Positions 1-6,967 are shown, counted from the first letter of the stretch. The stretch is 17,483 bases of DNA from Mailhella sp. (GCA_017940105.1 JAGAZG010000014.1:1-17483), one strand, 5' to 3'. The notes: generated by a model not told the origin, from the sequence alone. Made by a program: numbers and translations.

Positions 1-1050
1 CACGGCTTTCATGCATAGTTCCGGCGTTCTCTGTTCCTCTGGCAGTTCACGCAGGTTTATCCATGTGCGGGTTACGCCATTGTGTTTCTTTTCTAAGGCT
101 TCGACATACGCCTGCAGCTCTGCCGTCTGCATGTACTTTGGCAGGCGGTCATACATGGCCGGGTATACATTCATGATCTTCCTGGCGAACTCCGGCGTGC
201 GCAGGCTTACGGGAACAAATCGCAGAGATTCGTCATGCTCCCACAAGGCTTCTATCAGCTGCTGCTCAGGAACGCCTTTTACCCGCCAGAGCAATGTGGG
301 ATCGTCCAGCATGGCGTTGTAAAAGGCGATCATGCTTTTCGGTGCATCAGGCACGCCGCCTTTATCCGATAACCGCCATGGAAACGGCATGTCTTCAGGA
401 ATTGGCACATCGCAGTTATCGTTGATGATGGACAAGGCGAATATCTCCGGCGTGCGCAGATGATCGGGCACGTCAGACAAGTCAAATCCCCAGAACTTTT
501 GCGCAGCGGCAAGGCATGTCGCCTGTGTTTTCAGTCTGTCAGGCAGACTGCTGAAGCCGTATGCCGTGTCGGTGCCTTTCAGGCAAGAGAGAACATCGTC
601 TTCTGTAAGGAATTCAGGCGGAACCTCGTCAAGCTTGAACCGTCCTTTCGCAATGACGGCAGCGTAAAACTCCTTGTCCCTTACGCGTTCAGGCACATCC
701 TTTATGCTTGAGCCCCATTCGATAACTGCCTTTTCGCACAGTTCCCTGGTTTTCATGCTGTCGGGGAGCCTGTCGAACAGTTCATAATCGCCGGATGTTC
801 CTGCCAGAGCATCACTGTAGAACTGATTGTCCTTCATGTCCTCCGGCACGAAGTCAAGGTTGCGCCCAATCCTGCGTACGGCAGCAAGGCAGAGCTCCCG
901 CGTCCTGTTGGCAAGCGGAATATGCTCAAGGCTGCTTCCGTGCGCAATAGCTTCCATGCATAGGCTGTCTGGGACGCCCTGCAGCCGGAGCAGGAGTTCG
1001 GGATGATCCTTCAGGGCGGTGACAAAGGCTTTGAGGTCGAAAGTGTTCAT
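1..1050 (-). CDS. Repeat protein of the VP-x-RT-x-ELC type (DUF4116-like), partial
   Basis: The reading frame is open from an ATG at 1050 for 350 codons to the left edge without a stop, so the C-terminus lies outside the window. A GGAG ribosome site sits just upstream of the ATG. The protein is built of imperfect repeats with the core L-x-x-V/I/L-P followed by R/K-T-x-E-L-C-x-x-A-V, at about residues 41-58, 93-109, 117-131, 167-183, 191-206, 277-290 and 335-350. The head of the protein (about residues 12-54) recurs at about residues 246-288, so the array appears to have been duplicated internally. No catalytic motif, signal peptide or membrane segment is seen. Repeats of this look occur in DUF4116-type proteins, but I assign that from memory of the pattern. 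A binding or scaffold role is only a guess. It is the last visible gene of the leftward run, 22 bases after the 116-residue gene. Confidence 0.8.
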   Translation of the reverse strand, partial: MNTFDLKAFVTALKDHPELLLRLQGVPDSLCMEAIAHGSSLEHIPLANRTRELCLAAVRRIGRNLDFVPEDMKDNQFYSDALAGTSGDYELFDRLPDSMKTRELCEKAVIEWGSSIKDVPERVRDKEFYAAVIAKGRFKLDEVPPEFLTEDDVLSCLKGTDTAYGFSSLPDRLKTQATCLAAAQKFWGFDLSDVPDHLRTPEIFALSIINDNCDVPIPEDMPFPWRLSDKGGVPDAPKSMIAFYNAMLDDPTLLWRVKGVPEQQLIEALWEHDESLRFVPVSLRTPEFARKIMNVYPAMYDRLPKYMQTAELQAYVEALEKKHNGVTRTWINLRELPEEQRTPELCMKAV

Positions 1051-1072
1051 TTTATGGTCTCCATTATGTCGT

Positions 1073-1423
1073 TCAGTCGAAAAGCAGCGTGCGCTCAACG
1101 CGAAGCGAGAAGGGATCGTCGTAAAAGCCGCCGTCTTCCATGCTGTCATCGAGTGCGTCGCCGATGCGAATAAGCTTATAGCTTTCAAAGGGCAGTGACC
1201 TCAGTAACTTGTCGAAAAACATGACGAAATCCGGACCTTCCTTTACTGAGTTCCAGATGAAGAGCCGTGCGCCGGTTTTTCTGTGCGTCTTTTTCAAGTC
1301 AGGGTACCTCAAATAGTTTTGGGCGACGGCAGCCTGCTCCTTCGTGAGCAATGCTATTCCAGCCTTGAGCTGCCGGTCACCTTCCTTGGAAAGGACCAGG
1401 CCAATGGTGGCATAATAACCCAT
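1073..1423 (-). CDS. Small phage hypothetical protein, 116 aa
   Basis: The ORF starts at an ATG at 1423 preceded by AAGGAG at good spacing and ends 22 bases before the next gene, as expected within a leftward transcription unit. The protein begins MGYYATIGLVLS. It has a Trp-containing central segment (about residues 57-60, IWNS), then an aromatic stretch (VMFFDKLL), and an acidic C-terminal part with IRIGDALDD, ending LLFD. Small proteins with a central tryptophan and an IRIG-x-x-x-DD segment occur in phages and integrative elements, but I know no function for them. There is no signal peptide or membrane helix. It is probably a cytoplasmic accessory protein. The gene assignment is secure but the role is unknown. 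Confidence 0.75.
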   Translation of the reverse strand: MGYYATIGLVLSKEGDRQLKAGIALLTKEQAAVAQNYLRYPDLKKTHRKTGARLFIWNSVKEGPDFVMFFDKLLRSLPFESYKLIRIGDALDDSMEDGGFYDDPFSLRVERTLLFD

Positions 1424-1447
1424 AGGTTATGCTCCTTTTATGGTGAG

Positions 1448-1474
1448 AGCGCCGCAGCCCCAAACTGCGGCGCT
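1448..1474 (-). terminator. GC-rich hairpin after the small ORF
   Basis: Arms 1448-1457 and 1465-1474 are perfect 10-bp complements (agcgccgcag / ctgcggcgct) around a 7-base loop. The hairpin lies after the 24-codon ORF and before the 116-aa gene. No clear U-tract follows on the minus strand, so it may be a partial terminator, an RNA-stabilising stem or an attenuator rather than a strong rho-independent terminator. Confidence 0.5.
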
Positions 1475-1491
1475 TCAGGTTTTCGTCGGGG

Positions 1492-1566
1492 CTATTTCCC
1501 GTTCAGGGCTTTAGCCAGTGCTTTCAGCGTGGCGATCGCAATTTCGATCAAGTCGGTTATGTTCAT
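1492..1566 (-). CDS. Small ORF, 24 aa, coupled to the VWA gene
   Basis: A 24-codon ORF starts with ATG at 1566 and ends in TAG at 1492-1494. Its ribosome site is nearly perfect, AGGAGG six to seven bases upstream, and this site overlaps the stop codon of the VWA gene (TAGGAGG), which suggests translational coupling. The peptide begins MNITDLIEIAIATL and continues with an Ala/Leu/Lys-rich stretch ending NGK. It could form an amphipathic helix with a hydrophobic face. Such a peptide might be membrane-active or bind a partner protein, but neither is shown. A 10-bp hairpin follows. It could be a chance ORF; the strength and placement of the ribosome site are the main arguments that it is real. 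Confidence 0.5.
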   Translation of the reverse strand: MNITDLIEIAIATLKALAKALNGK

Positions 1567-1574
1567 GGTTCCTC

Positions 1575-3230
1575 CTAGGCCGCCCTGCGCAGAGCGCCGA
1601 GCAGCATGTTTGTGAACGCGCCGGGAAGTTCGTCTATCGAAGCGATCACGGCGCAGTTCTGCTCTCCGAACAGCCTTTTTGCCGCCACATCCCGGTAAGA
1701 AACTGCGTATATTTCCATGCCGAGTGCCTTTGCGTCACGCAGCGCAAGCTCGGCTGTTTCGCGGGAGTCGGGTACACCATCCGTGAAAACCAGCAGGATT
1801 TTTCTCGTCTCCTGTTGCCGCAGAAGCTGTGGCAGCACGTGGTAGATCGCTTCTGCGAGAGGGGTGCTGCCGCTTGCATTTATGCTTTTGAGCTCACGCT
1901 GGCGCTGACCATGCCGCAGAAGCGTGGTGATGCCCGGTCGGTTAGCGTCTGCATCGTTGGCATATCGCGCTGGAAAAGCGCTCATGCCGACGTTCACGCC
2001 CGGAATGCTTTGGGCTGCGGCGGCTACGGCATAGGCGCTCATGGTTGCCTGTTCGATGAAGCCCATGGTCGAACCGCTCTTGTCCAGAAGGATATGCACG
2101 GCGGTGGACGTGAGGCGCTTTGGCACGCGGCGAGTGAACACATAGGCATTGCCAAACGGAACGGAATACAGCTTCCGGGAGTTCAGCCGCCCCTGCGTGG
2201 CTGGCATGATACCCTCGAAGGTGTCTGCCTGAAGCACGCCTCGCAGATGCGGGCGCAGGCTGGCTTCGAGCGCAGCCGTCCTGTTCCGCATGGTTGCAGG
2301 CATGGGCTGAAAGGCAGCAGGCACCTCGACAGCGGTGGTCAGTATGCGGCTGGGATCCTTTTCAGCATGCTGGGCCAGCTCGTCAGACAATGCTTTTCCA
2401 AGGTCACTGGGCAGGCGATCTGCCGCGTCGTCGGCAAAGAGAGGCGCGAGGCTGGAGTCTGAGCATTTTGCTGCATCTGCTTTTTCTGGCTTTGCGTTGG
2501 CAGCTAGGGCTTTGCAGCTGTTTTGTGTGATGTCGGTGCCGTCAGAAGCAGAATGATCGGCATTGCCGCTGTCGCCAGTATTTTCACCTTGAGCGTCGGT
2601 CTGCGTCTGCGGTTTTTGGTATGCCTTCAGCAGAGACGCTATGCGCTTGCCATAGTGGATCGCCGCTGCCGTGTCGGGGCAGCACGACTGGATCTCCGAG
2701 AAGACCGGCTCGAGTTGGGTTATCAGACCGGGAAAATACAGGGCCACGACTGTTGCTGCTTCCTGGGTCTTGAAGCCAAGCTCCGGACATGCCTGCGAGC
2801 GCAGGCGCAGCAAAACATAGCCGGGAACCGCAAAGGACGGATCAGCATTGGTATCAGCATTTGCGTTGCCGATGAAAACATGGCGTGCAGTATGCCGCAG
2901 GTTTTCCCTGCTGCCGAGGTAGCGCTCCGCCATGAGGTTTTCGATGCGCACGTCCTCAATGGCGTTGGCAAAGAATTGCTCAAGCGGCGTGAGTTTGGCG
3001 CTGGTCAACGCGTTGAACTCGCTGAAAAGCACATGGGCACTTTCATGGTCAAGATAACCTCGCGCCACGCCAAGCAGGGAATCATCGGCGTTCAGCGGCA
3101 GGGACGGCAGGTGAATCGTTCGTCCGTCCGTGAACGCTTGGCTGCCGCCGATTGCGACACGGATGTTGCGCTGGTCAGACAGGGCGGCTGCCAAAAGAGG
3201 CAGGGAGCGGTTGTAAACAGATAGGTTCAT
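1575..3230 (-). CDS. CobT-like VWA domain protein (MIDAS), 551 aa
   Basis: This is a von Willebrand factor A protein of the CobT type, a class that works with MoxR/CobS AAA+ ATPases. The N-terminal part carries a DHESAH motif (His62, Glu63, His66) followed by VLFSEF, typical of CobT-like proteins and resembling a metal-binding HExxH-type site. A low-complexity Ala/Asp/Ser-rich linker lies around residues 210-290. The C-terminal VWA domain has a complete metal-ion-dependent adhesion site: DKSGS from Asp383, the Thr of GSTPL near residue 456, and Asp of FTDG near residue 484. The ATG at 3230 is chosen over an in-frame ATG at 3263 because GGAG lies eight bases before it. The AAA+ partner and DUF3150 genes lie upstream in the same run, separated by the nuclease and two small genes. 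The cobalt-chelatase name should not be transferred: no cobalamin gene is present. Its target is unknown. Confidence 0.88.
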   Translation of the reverse strand: MNLSVYNRSLPLLAAALSDQRNIRVAIGGSQAFTDGRTIHLPSLPLNADDSLLGVARGYLDHESAHVLFSEFNALTSAKLTPLEQFFANAIEDVRIENLMAERYLGSRENLRHTARHVFIGNANADTNADPSFAVPGYVLLRLRSQACPELGFKTQEAATVVALYFPGLITQLEPVFSEIQSCCPDTAAAIHYGKRIASLLKAYQKPQTQTDAQGENTGDSGNADHSASDGTDITQNSCKALAANAKPEKADAAKCSDSSLAPLFADDAADRLPSDLGKALSDELAQHAEKDPSRILTTAVEVPAAFQPMPATMRNRTAALEASLRPHLRGVLQADTFEGIMPATQGRLNSRKLYSVPFGNAYVFTRRVPKRLTSTAVHILLDKSGSTMGFIEQATMSAYAVAAAAQSIPGVNVGMSAFPARYANDADANRPGITTLLRHGQRQRELKSINASGSTPLAEAIYHVLPQLLRQQETRKILLVFTDGVPDSRETAELALRDAKALGMEIYAVSYRDVAAKRLFGEQNCAVIASIDELPGAFTNMLLGALRRAA

Positions 3231-3247
3231 GTTGCAATCTCCATAAT

Positions 3248-3281
3248 AAAGCCCGTAATCCAACCAAAGACCACGGGTTTT
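3248..3281 (-). repeat. Intergenic GCCCGT hairpin before the VWA gene
   Basis: Arms 3248-3256 (aaagcccgt) and 3273-3281 (acgggtttt) can pair, with one A-C mismatch in the minus-strand RNA. The hairpin lies between the 132-aa gene and the VWA ribosome site. It resembles the element at 3712-3741 in both stem and loop sequence (both read aaagcccgt-atcca near the left arm), so the two are probably copies. It may be a weak terminator or an RNA processing or attenuation element. Confidence 0.45.
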
Positions 3282-3292
3282 CAGGTTTATGT

Positions 3293-3691
3293 TCAGTCGA
3301 ACCAGCAGCGCATGAAGTCGCTGCCGACATGAAACTCATCAGCTTTCCTAAACAGGAGGGTGAATTCTTCGAGCTCCTCAGCGGAGCCGTATCCTTCCGG
3401 CTTTTCCACGCCTTCAATGCTGACGCGGTAATCATTGCGTTCCAGCTCCACGGCGTAACCGTGCACTGTGTATTCAGGATATTTGCAGATGAAGTCATGG
3501 AAAACAGCGACTGTCGGCGAATAGTTCTGGGTGCATTCGGGATCAATGAACTTCAGGTGCAGCAGGCTGCTAAGCGTGTCTGGTGTCATGCCTTCAAACC
3601 GCCTTATGCCGCCGCTGTACTTTTTGGGCTCGTATTTTCCAAAGATGAGTTTGTCCCGCGTTTTTACGTCGGTATTCAGAGTGTTTTTCAT
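3293..3691 (-). CDS. Phage-type hypothetical protein, 132 aa
   Basis: The start at 3691 is preferred to an in-frame ATG at 3736. It has GGAG upstream, while the longer form would translate through the 3712-3741 terminator-like hairpin. The protein begins MKNTLNTDVKTRDK. It has a segment MTPDTLSSLLHLKFIDPE, then SPTVAVFHDFICKYPEY and a C-terminal ADEF...RCWFD end. This layout (a Leu-rich helix with FxDPE, a PT-x-x-x-F helix, then an Arg/Asp-Tyr segment and an aromatic C-terminal end) is familiar from small proteins of phages and integrative elements, but I know no assigned function. There are no catalytic motifs, signal peptide or membrane segments. It follows the LPD28-like gene and precedes the VWA gene in the leftward run. 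Confidence 0.72.
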   Translation of the reverse strand: MKNTLNTDVKTRDKLIFGKYEPKKYSGGIRRFEGMTPDTLSSLLHLKFIDPECTQNYSPTVAVFHDFICKYPEYTVHGYAVELERNDYRVSIEGVEKPEGYGSAEELEEFTLLFRKADEFHVGSDFMRCWFD

Positions 3692-3706
3692 GCATATACT
3701 CCAATG

Positions 3707-3741
3707 AAAAAAGCCCGTGATCCATAACGGAAACACGGGCT
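3707..3741 (-). terminator. Rho-independent terminator-like hairpin
   Basis: Perfect 8-bp arms at 3712-3719 (agcccgtg) and 3734-3741 (cacgggct) flank a 14-base loop. On the minus strand the stem is followed by a run of six U residues. It lies about 42 bases past the stop of the 96-aa gene and just before the ribosome site of the 132-aa gene. It is the best terminator candidate in the leftward run, and could split it into two transcription units or allow partial read-through. Confidence 0.65.
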
Positions 3742-3782
3742 AGGTTGATGGTTCAAAATCAGTTTTGCGGGTTATTGGCCGG

Positions 3783-4073
3783 TTACAGGTAGCTCCATTC
3801 CTCAATTATGGGGCCGTCTGTGGCGTTGGGGATGGGGTCATCCGTGACAAGGGTGCCGGCATGGTTCACAAGAACAAAGGGCTGAAGCTGGCATAAGTCG
3901 CTCCAGTCTTCATCGCCATGGCGAATGTCGTAGGCGAATTTGCCTTCCGGCAGTGTTTTTCTGTCTATGCGCCATTCCGTGAACAAGCCGGTGTGCACTG
4001 CACCGTTTTCAAGAGTGATCTCAAGCGGAGTGAGGTCATGGGAAGCGACAATGTCATCGTAAGTCTTTTGCAT
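3783..4073 (-). CDS. Small protein resembling LPD28, 96 aa
   Basis: The start at 4073 has CGGAG six to seven bases upstream; an in-frame ATG at 4103 would overlap the end of the nuclease gene and lacks such a site. The gene follows the nuclease by 19 bases. The protein contains LEITLENGAVHTGLF, then a YDIRHGDEDWSDLCQLQP segment, and a C-terminal VLVNHAGTLVTDDPIP. The pattern Y-x-I-R-x-x-D/E followed by V-L-V-N-H-x-G-T-L is what I recall of the LPD28 domain (large polyvalent protein associated domain 28), found in phage and integrative-element proteins. No enzymatic function is known for it. The family match is from memory and is moderate. No signal or membrane segment is present. Confidence 0.68.
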   Translation of the reverse strand: MQKTYDDIVASHDLTPLEITLENGAVHTGLFTEWRIDRKTLPEGKFAYDIRHGDEDWSDLCQLQPFVLVNHAGTLVTDDPIPNATDGPIIEEWSYL

Positions 4074-4092
4074 CGTATTCTCCGATAATGTT

Positions 4093-4935
4093 CTATGCTG
4101 CAAGGTCGAATGTCTTTGCCTGCGCCTTACCCCGACAAATGTTCCAGTAGCCGCACCATGTGGCGTTGCAGCACCAGGCGTCGAGGGAGCAGGGCATGAA
4201 GATGCCGCTGGTGATGAGGCGCGCGGCGCTCTCTATGAGCGTTTCAAGGTGCTCCGCCTGGCTGCCGTCGAAATAATGGCGTAGCAAGCGAAGGTTAGGA
4301 GCAATGTCGATCGTGTCGTCCGTCTGCTTTGCCGTTACCGTCCGCTTTGCTGGCGATGCCTTCACAAGATTGTGGATCTCGATGTCGCCGATGCCGGTCA
4401 TCATGGAGTACAGGTTGAACTGAAGGCTGTTCACGAGCTTGTCCGGCGTCCATTTCCGCGCCGTGATCTTGTAGTCAGCAATGCCTTCCGTGCCGTCAGG
4501 ATATTGGCGTCGCAGGTCGATGTACGCCAGAAGCGGCACGCCGCACCGGGCAGTACTCACGCATTGTTCCTCCATGGCGAGCGGGACGATGTCCTTTGCG
4601 ATGGCTTCTATGTATGTTGCAGTCAGGTCCTGCACGATGCTGACAGCAGAGGACCGTTCTTCGGCTGTCAGGTAGCATTCCTCAGAGGTAGTCACATCCT
4701 CAAAAGCGGTTACTGCCAGTTCCTTTGCCTGACTTACGCTGTATCGCTGGGCAGAGGTCATGGCTGTCCGGTAATATTCCTCGAAGGTGCGGTGCAGTGC
4801 CGTGCCCGTGAGCATGGACACCGTGGGCGGCGTCGGCAGGCGGTAAATGTACCGGAACTCGTACTGCCGAGGGCAGGTGAGCAGACAGTTCAGGGCACTG
4901 GCGCTCAGGTAGCCGTTTGGTAGTTCGTATTGCAT
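4093..4935 (-). CDS. PD-(D/E)XK nuclease with Fe-S cysteines (Cas4/AddB-like), 280 aa
   Basis: This looks like a RecB/Cas4-type nuclease. Visible motifs are CPRQYEFRY with Cys21; GTALH with His48; Asp140 in LAYIDLR; ADYK with Asp154 and Lys156, the core D...DxK site; and QFNLY at Gln172. The C-terminal cluster C-C-N-A-T-W-C-G-Y-W-N-I-C (Cys255/256, 261, 267), together with Cys21, matches the four-cysteine 4Fe-4S staple of AddB, Cas4 and related exonucleases. The ATG at 4935 is chosen for its GGAG site; a longer frame from 4989 would cross a hairpin. Next to an ERF annealing protein, this enzyme is the likely partner exonuclease that resects ends for recombination, a role inferred from context. 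A perfect TATAAT box at 4992-4997 suggests its own promoter. Confidence 0.88.
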   Translation of the reverse strand: MQYELPNGYLSASALNCLLTCPRQYEFRYIYRLPTPPTVSMLTGTALHRTFEEYYRTAMTSAQRYSVSQAKELAVTAFEDVTTSEECYLTAEERSSAVSIVQDLTATYIEAIAKDIVPLAMEEQCVSTARCGVPLLAYIDLRRQYPDGTEGIADYKITARKWTPDKLVNSLQFNLYSMMTGIGDIEIHNLVKASPAKRTVTAKQTDDTIDIAPNLRLLRHYFDGSQAEHLETLIESAARLITSGIFMPCSLDAWCCNATWCGYWNICRGKAQAKTFDLAA

Positions 4936-4958
4936 ATTTGGACTCCATAAGCGCAGAA

Positions 4959-4979
4959 GCCCGGCTCGAGGCACCGGGC
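4959..4979 (-). repeat. Intergenic GCCCGG hairpin in the nuclease leader
   Basis: Arms gcccgg (4959-4964) and ccgggc (4974-4979) form a 6-bp GC stem; outer gcgc segments at 4951-4954 and 4984-4987 can also pair. It would lie in the 5' leader of a transcript started from the TATAAT box at 4992-4997, just before the nuclease ribosome site. There is no U-tract, so it is more likely a leader structure than a terminator. Confidence 0.4.
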
Positions 4980-4991
4980 AGACGCGCATAT

Positions 4992-5021
4992 ATTATAAGG
5001 ATTGGGTCGGTGATTCACCAA
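4992..5021 (-). promoter_or_regulatory. Putative internal promoter for the nuclease gene
   Basis: On the minus strand a perfect TATAAT is present at 4992-4997. A weak -35 candidate TTGGTG (5016-5021) lies 18 bases upstream and overlaps the end of the DUF3150 gene. The predicted start, near 4985, would give a leader of about 50 bases containing the 4959-4979 hairpin. The match is good only for the -10 box. Confidence 0.4.
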
Positions 5022-5947
5022 AGGCCGACATTCTGCACCAGAGGACTGGGCGGAACAGGCGTTGCCGGTATTCGTGGCTCATGCTTTTTGGGAGCTGGCA
5101 TAAGCAGCGACAGGGGATCCGTCCCCTGCGTTCCCATGCGCAGCGTGCATTCTTCAAGGGCGACGGGATCACTCAGCAGCGTCAGCAAGGCCATGACCAT
5201 GCCGAGATGAGCGCCTTCGATGTTGCCCTTGGGCGGCATGCTTTCGAGGCAGGACGATACCAGGCTTGCCGCCGATGCCACCAGCGGGTGGACGAATGAC
5301 AAGCCGCGCAGCTTTTCACCAAGGGCGCGAATTGGGTTCAGCGCTTTCTGAGTGACGACATCGCGGTCGCTGAACACTTCACGGCGCACCACGGCGGCTT
5401 CTTTGGCAATGTCCGCGAACACGGAATCGCCAAGATGCTGCAACTCATCCTTCAGGTTGGTGTGTTTCGTCATGCGCAGGGCAAAGGCACGCCAGCCGAA
5501 GCTGAGGCGGGAACGCACATAATCAGGGCTCGCCATGCTGTTTTGCAGCATTTCGGCATATTCAGGGTGCTGGCTGATCCAGTCTGCACATGTGTGGTCA
5601 TAGTCTGACAGGAATGATTCTTTCTCTTTGTCAAAGTCAGCCTTGATTTGCCCCAGCGCGTCATTGATCTCTGCTGCCTTGTCAGCAGGCACAAGCCAGC
5701 TTCCGGGCAAAAACGGTACGCCATGCCGCGCAAGCAGGGTGGTGGCACGGCTCTTGAGCATGCCGAACACACGCAGCTTGTCCGGCGGGCAGAGCTTTTT
5801 CACGCCGAGAGTGGCGATGTCGTCAGGGGGCAGGCTGTCCTTGTCAGCACCATAGTCTTCAGCCTGCATCTTCTTCCGGGCGCTCCAGATGCGGATGTCC
5901 GGCGCTATCACGAGCGTTTTGGCGGCAATTTTGATGTCGGTAATCAT
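5015..5947 (-). CDS. DUF3150 domain protein, 310 aa
   Basis: The protein matches my recollection of DUF3150 across most of its length: an N-terminal W-S-A-R-K-K segment, LPPDDIATLGVKKL, a GVPFLPGSWLVP segment near residues 76-87, an Asp/Glu/Lys-rich helix, and FLSDYDHTCADWISQHPEY. The C-terminal third is a helical region followed by a Pro-rich tail. There is no known catalytic site, signal peptide or membrane helix. The family typically lies beside a MoxR-type AAA+ ATPase and a VWA protein. Here its ATG lies three bases beyond the stop of the ATPase gene, with GGAG nine bases upstream, so the two are almost certainly translated together. I infer a substrate-adaptor or co-factor role in the ATPase/VWA machine; no direct evidence of function exists in the sequence. 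Confidence 0.85.
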   Translation of the reverse strand: MITDIKIAAKTLVIAPDIRIWSARKKMQAEDYGADKDSLPPDDIATLGVKKLCPPDKLRVFGMLKSRATTLLARHGVPFLPGSWLVPADKAAEINDALGQIKADFDKEKESFLSDYDHTCADWISQHPEYAEMLQNSMASPDYVRSRLSFGWRAFALRMTKHTNLKDELQHLGDSVFADIAKEAAVVRREVFSDRDVVTQKALNPIRALGEKLRGLSFVHPLVASAASLVSSCLESMPPKGNIEGAHLGMVMALLTLLSDPVALEECTLRMGTQGTDPLSLLMPAPKKHEPRIPATPVPPSPLVQNVGLW

Positions 5948-5950
5948 TGT

Positions 5951-6913
5951 CTATTTCTCCTTCTTTTCTGAAGTGTCAGCGAAGATGCGCTGCATCAATT
6001 CATGCAGCATTGTTCTAGTCAGTTTGCTGGCCCGGCTGGCAAACGCACGGTCAGCGGCGTACTCGACAGGGCTTATGCCCATGCCTGCCAAAGCTTGGTA
6101 CCTCAGGCAAAGATCGCCCCAGCGTAGCAGTGAGCGCGTGGTGATCGTTATCTCGCACGGCTGCTGGCCAGGCTCTTCATTCTTGAACAGCTTTCGAACG
6201 GCATTCGCGAATGTCACCATGCCTTTGACCACGGTCTCAGGCAGAGCCGGAAACTTCTTTTGGAGCAGGGCAGTTTCAGCTTTTGGGTCGGGATAGTCGG
6301 CTTCAAGAACCAGAAACCGGTCCATGAAGGCCAAGTTCATCTGCGCGACGCCGGAGTAAAAGCCCGTACTGTCGCCGTTACCGGCACTGTTGCCCGTGCA
6401 GGCGATGCGGAACAGCGGGTGCGGCTGTACAAGCTCGCCGCCATGCTCGGCGATGACGAGGCCGCTGCCATCTAACACGCCGTTCAGGGCCATGATTATT
6501 GAAGGTGAGCAACTGTCGATTTCGTCTATGACAAACAGCCCTCCTTCACGCATTGCTCTCGCAAGAGGTCCGTCGACCCATATGGTTTCCTGATTTTTTA
6601 GTACGAAATGCCCTATTAAATCGCTGACTTCGAGACGTTCACTTCCTGTCACGCTGTATACAGGCATGTTGATTCTTGCACATACTTGGCGCAGGCATGA
6701 GCTTTTACCTGTTCCTGATGGACCGAACAGATACAGCGGCTGGAATTTATCCATGAGCAGCCATACCAAAACATCCTTGGTCCATTCCGGCCAAAGGTAA
6801 TCAGGATCAGTGGCCGGCACATATTTTGAGGGCTCCTTGAAGCTTCCCACTGTCGAACCTGATCGCTTTCCGCTGAACAGGGCGCCAATATCGTATTTTT
6901 TCGTTTCTGCCAT
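5951..6913 (-). CDS. MoxR/CobS-type AAA+ ATPase, 320 aa
   Basis: Clear AAA+ motifs are present: Walker A GPSGTGKS (residues 64-71), Walker B LFVIDEID (126-133), a sensor-1 Asn in ACTGN (about 175) and an arginine-finger motif MDRF (197-200). The GSERLEVSDLIGHF and DGPLARAMREGG segments are typical of the MoxR/CbbQ/CobS branch, which uses ATP to remodel partner proteins, usually with a VWA protein. The ATG at 6913 has AAGGAG upstream; an in-frame ATG at 6949 would begin inside the 6939-6967 hairpin and has no such site. It is followed at once by the DUF3150 gene, and the CobT-like VWA gene lies further down the same run. Length and motifs are complete. Cobalamin cobaltochelatase is unlikely, as no other cobalamin gene is visible. 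The client protein is unknown. Confidence 0.92.
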   Translation of the reverse strand: MAETKKYDIGALFSGKRSGSTVGSFKEPSKYVPATDPDYLWPEWTKDVLVWLLMDKFQPLYLFGPSGTGKSSCLRQVCARINMPVYSVTGSERLEVSDLIGHFVLKNQETIWVDGPLARAMREGGLFVIDEIDSCSPSIIMALNGVLDGSGLVIAEHGGELVQPHPLFRIACTGNSAGNGDSTGFYSGVAQMNLAFMDRFLVLEADYPDPKAETALLQKKFPALPETVVKGMVTFANAVRKLFKNEEPGQQPCEITITTRSLLRWGDLCLRYQALAGMGISPVEYAADRAFASRASKLTRTMLHELMQRIFADTSEKKEK

Positions 6914-6938
6914 TGATGTTCTCCTTTGAAAAGGATGA

Positions 6939-6967
6939 AGCCCTGACATCAGAATGGTGCCAGGGCT
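6939..6967 (-). repeat. Intergenic GCCCTG hairpin before the AAA+ gene
   Basis: Arms agccctg (6939-6945) and cagggct (6961-6967) are perfect 7-bp complements around a 15-base loop, located between the ERF stop and the AAA+ ribosome site. On the minus strand the stem is followed by UCAUCCUUUU, a poor U-tract. Possible weak terminator or leader structure. Confidence 0.45.

Noticed and set aside
1518..2462. Long plus-strand ORF of 314 codons
   Set aside because: It lies fully antisense to the VWA gene, whose MIDAS motifs are intact; the composition is Cys/His/Arg-rich and there is no recognisable domain.
2523..3224. Plus-strand ORF of 233 codons
   Set aside because: It is antisense to the N-terminal half of the VWA gene and lacks a ribosome site or recognisable motif.
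3707..3741. Extended N-terminus of the 132-aa gene from the ATG at 3736
   Set aside because: It would translate through a terminator-like hairpin, and the ATG at 3691 has a proper GGAG site.
1575..6913. Cobalt chelatase (CobS/CobT) for cobalamin synthesis
   Set aside because: The similarity is to the ATPase and VWA classes in general. No CobN or other cobalamin gene is present and the context is a phage recombination run.
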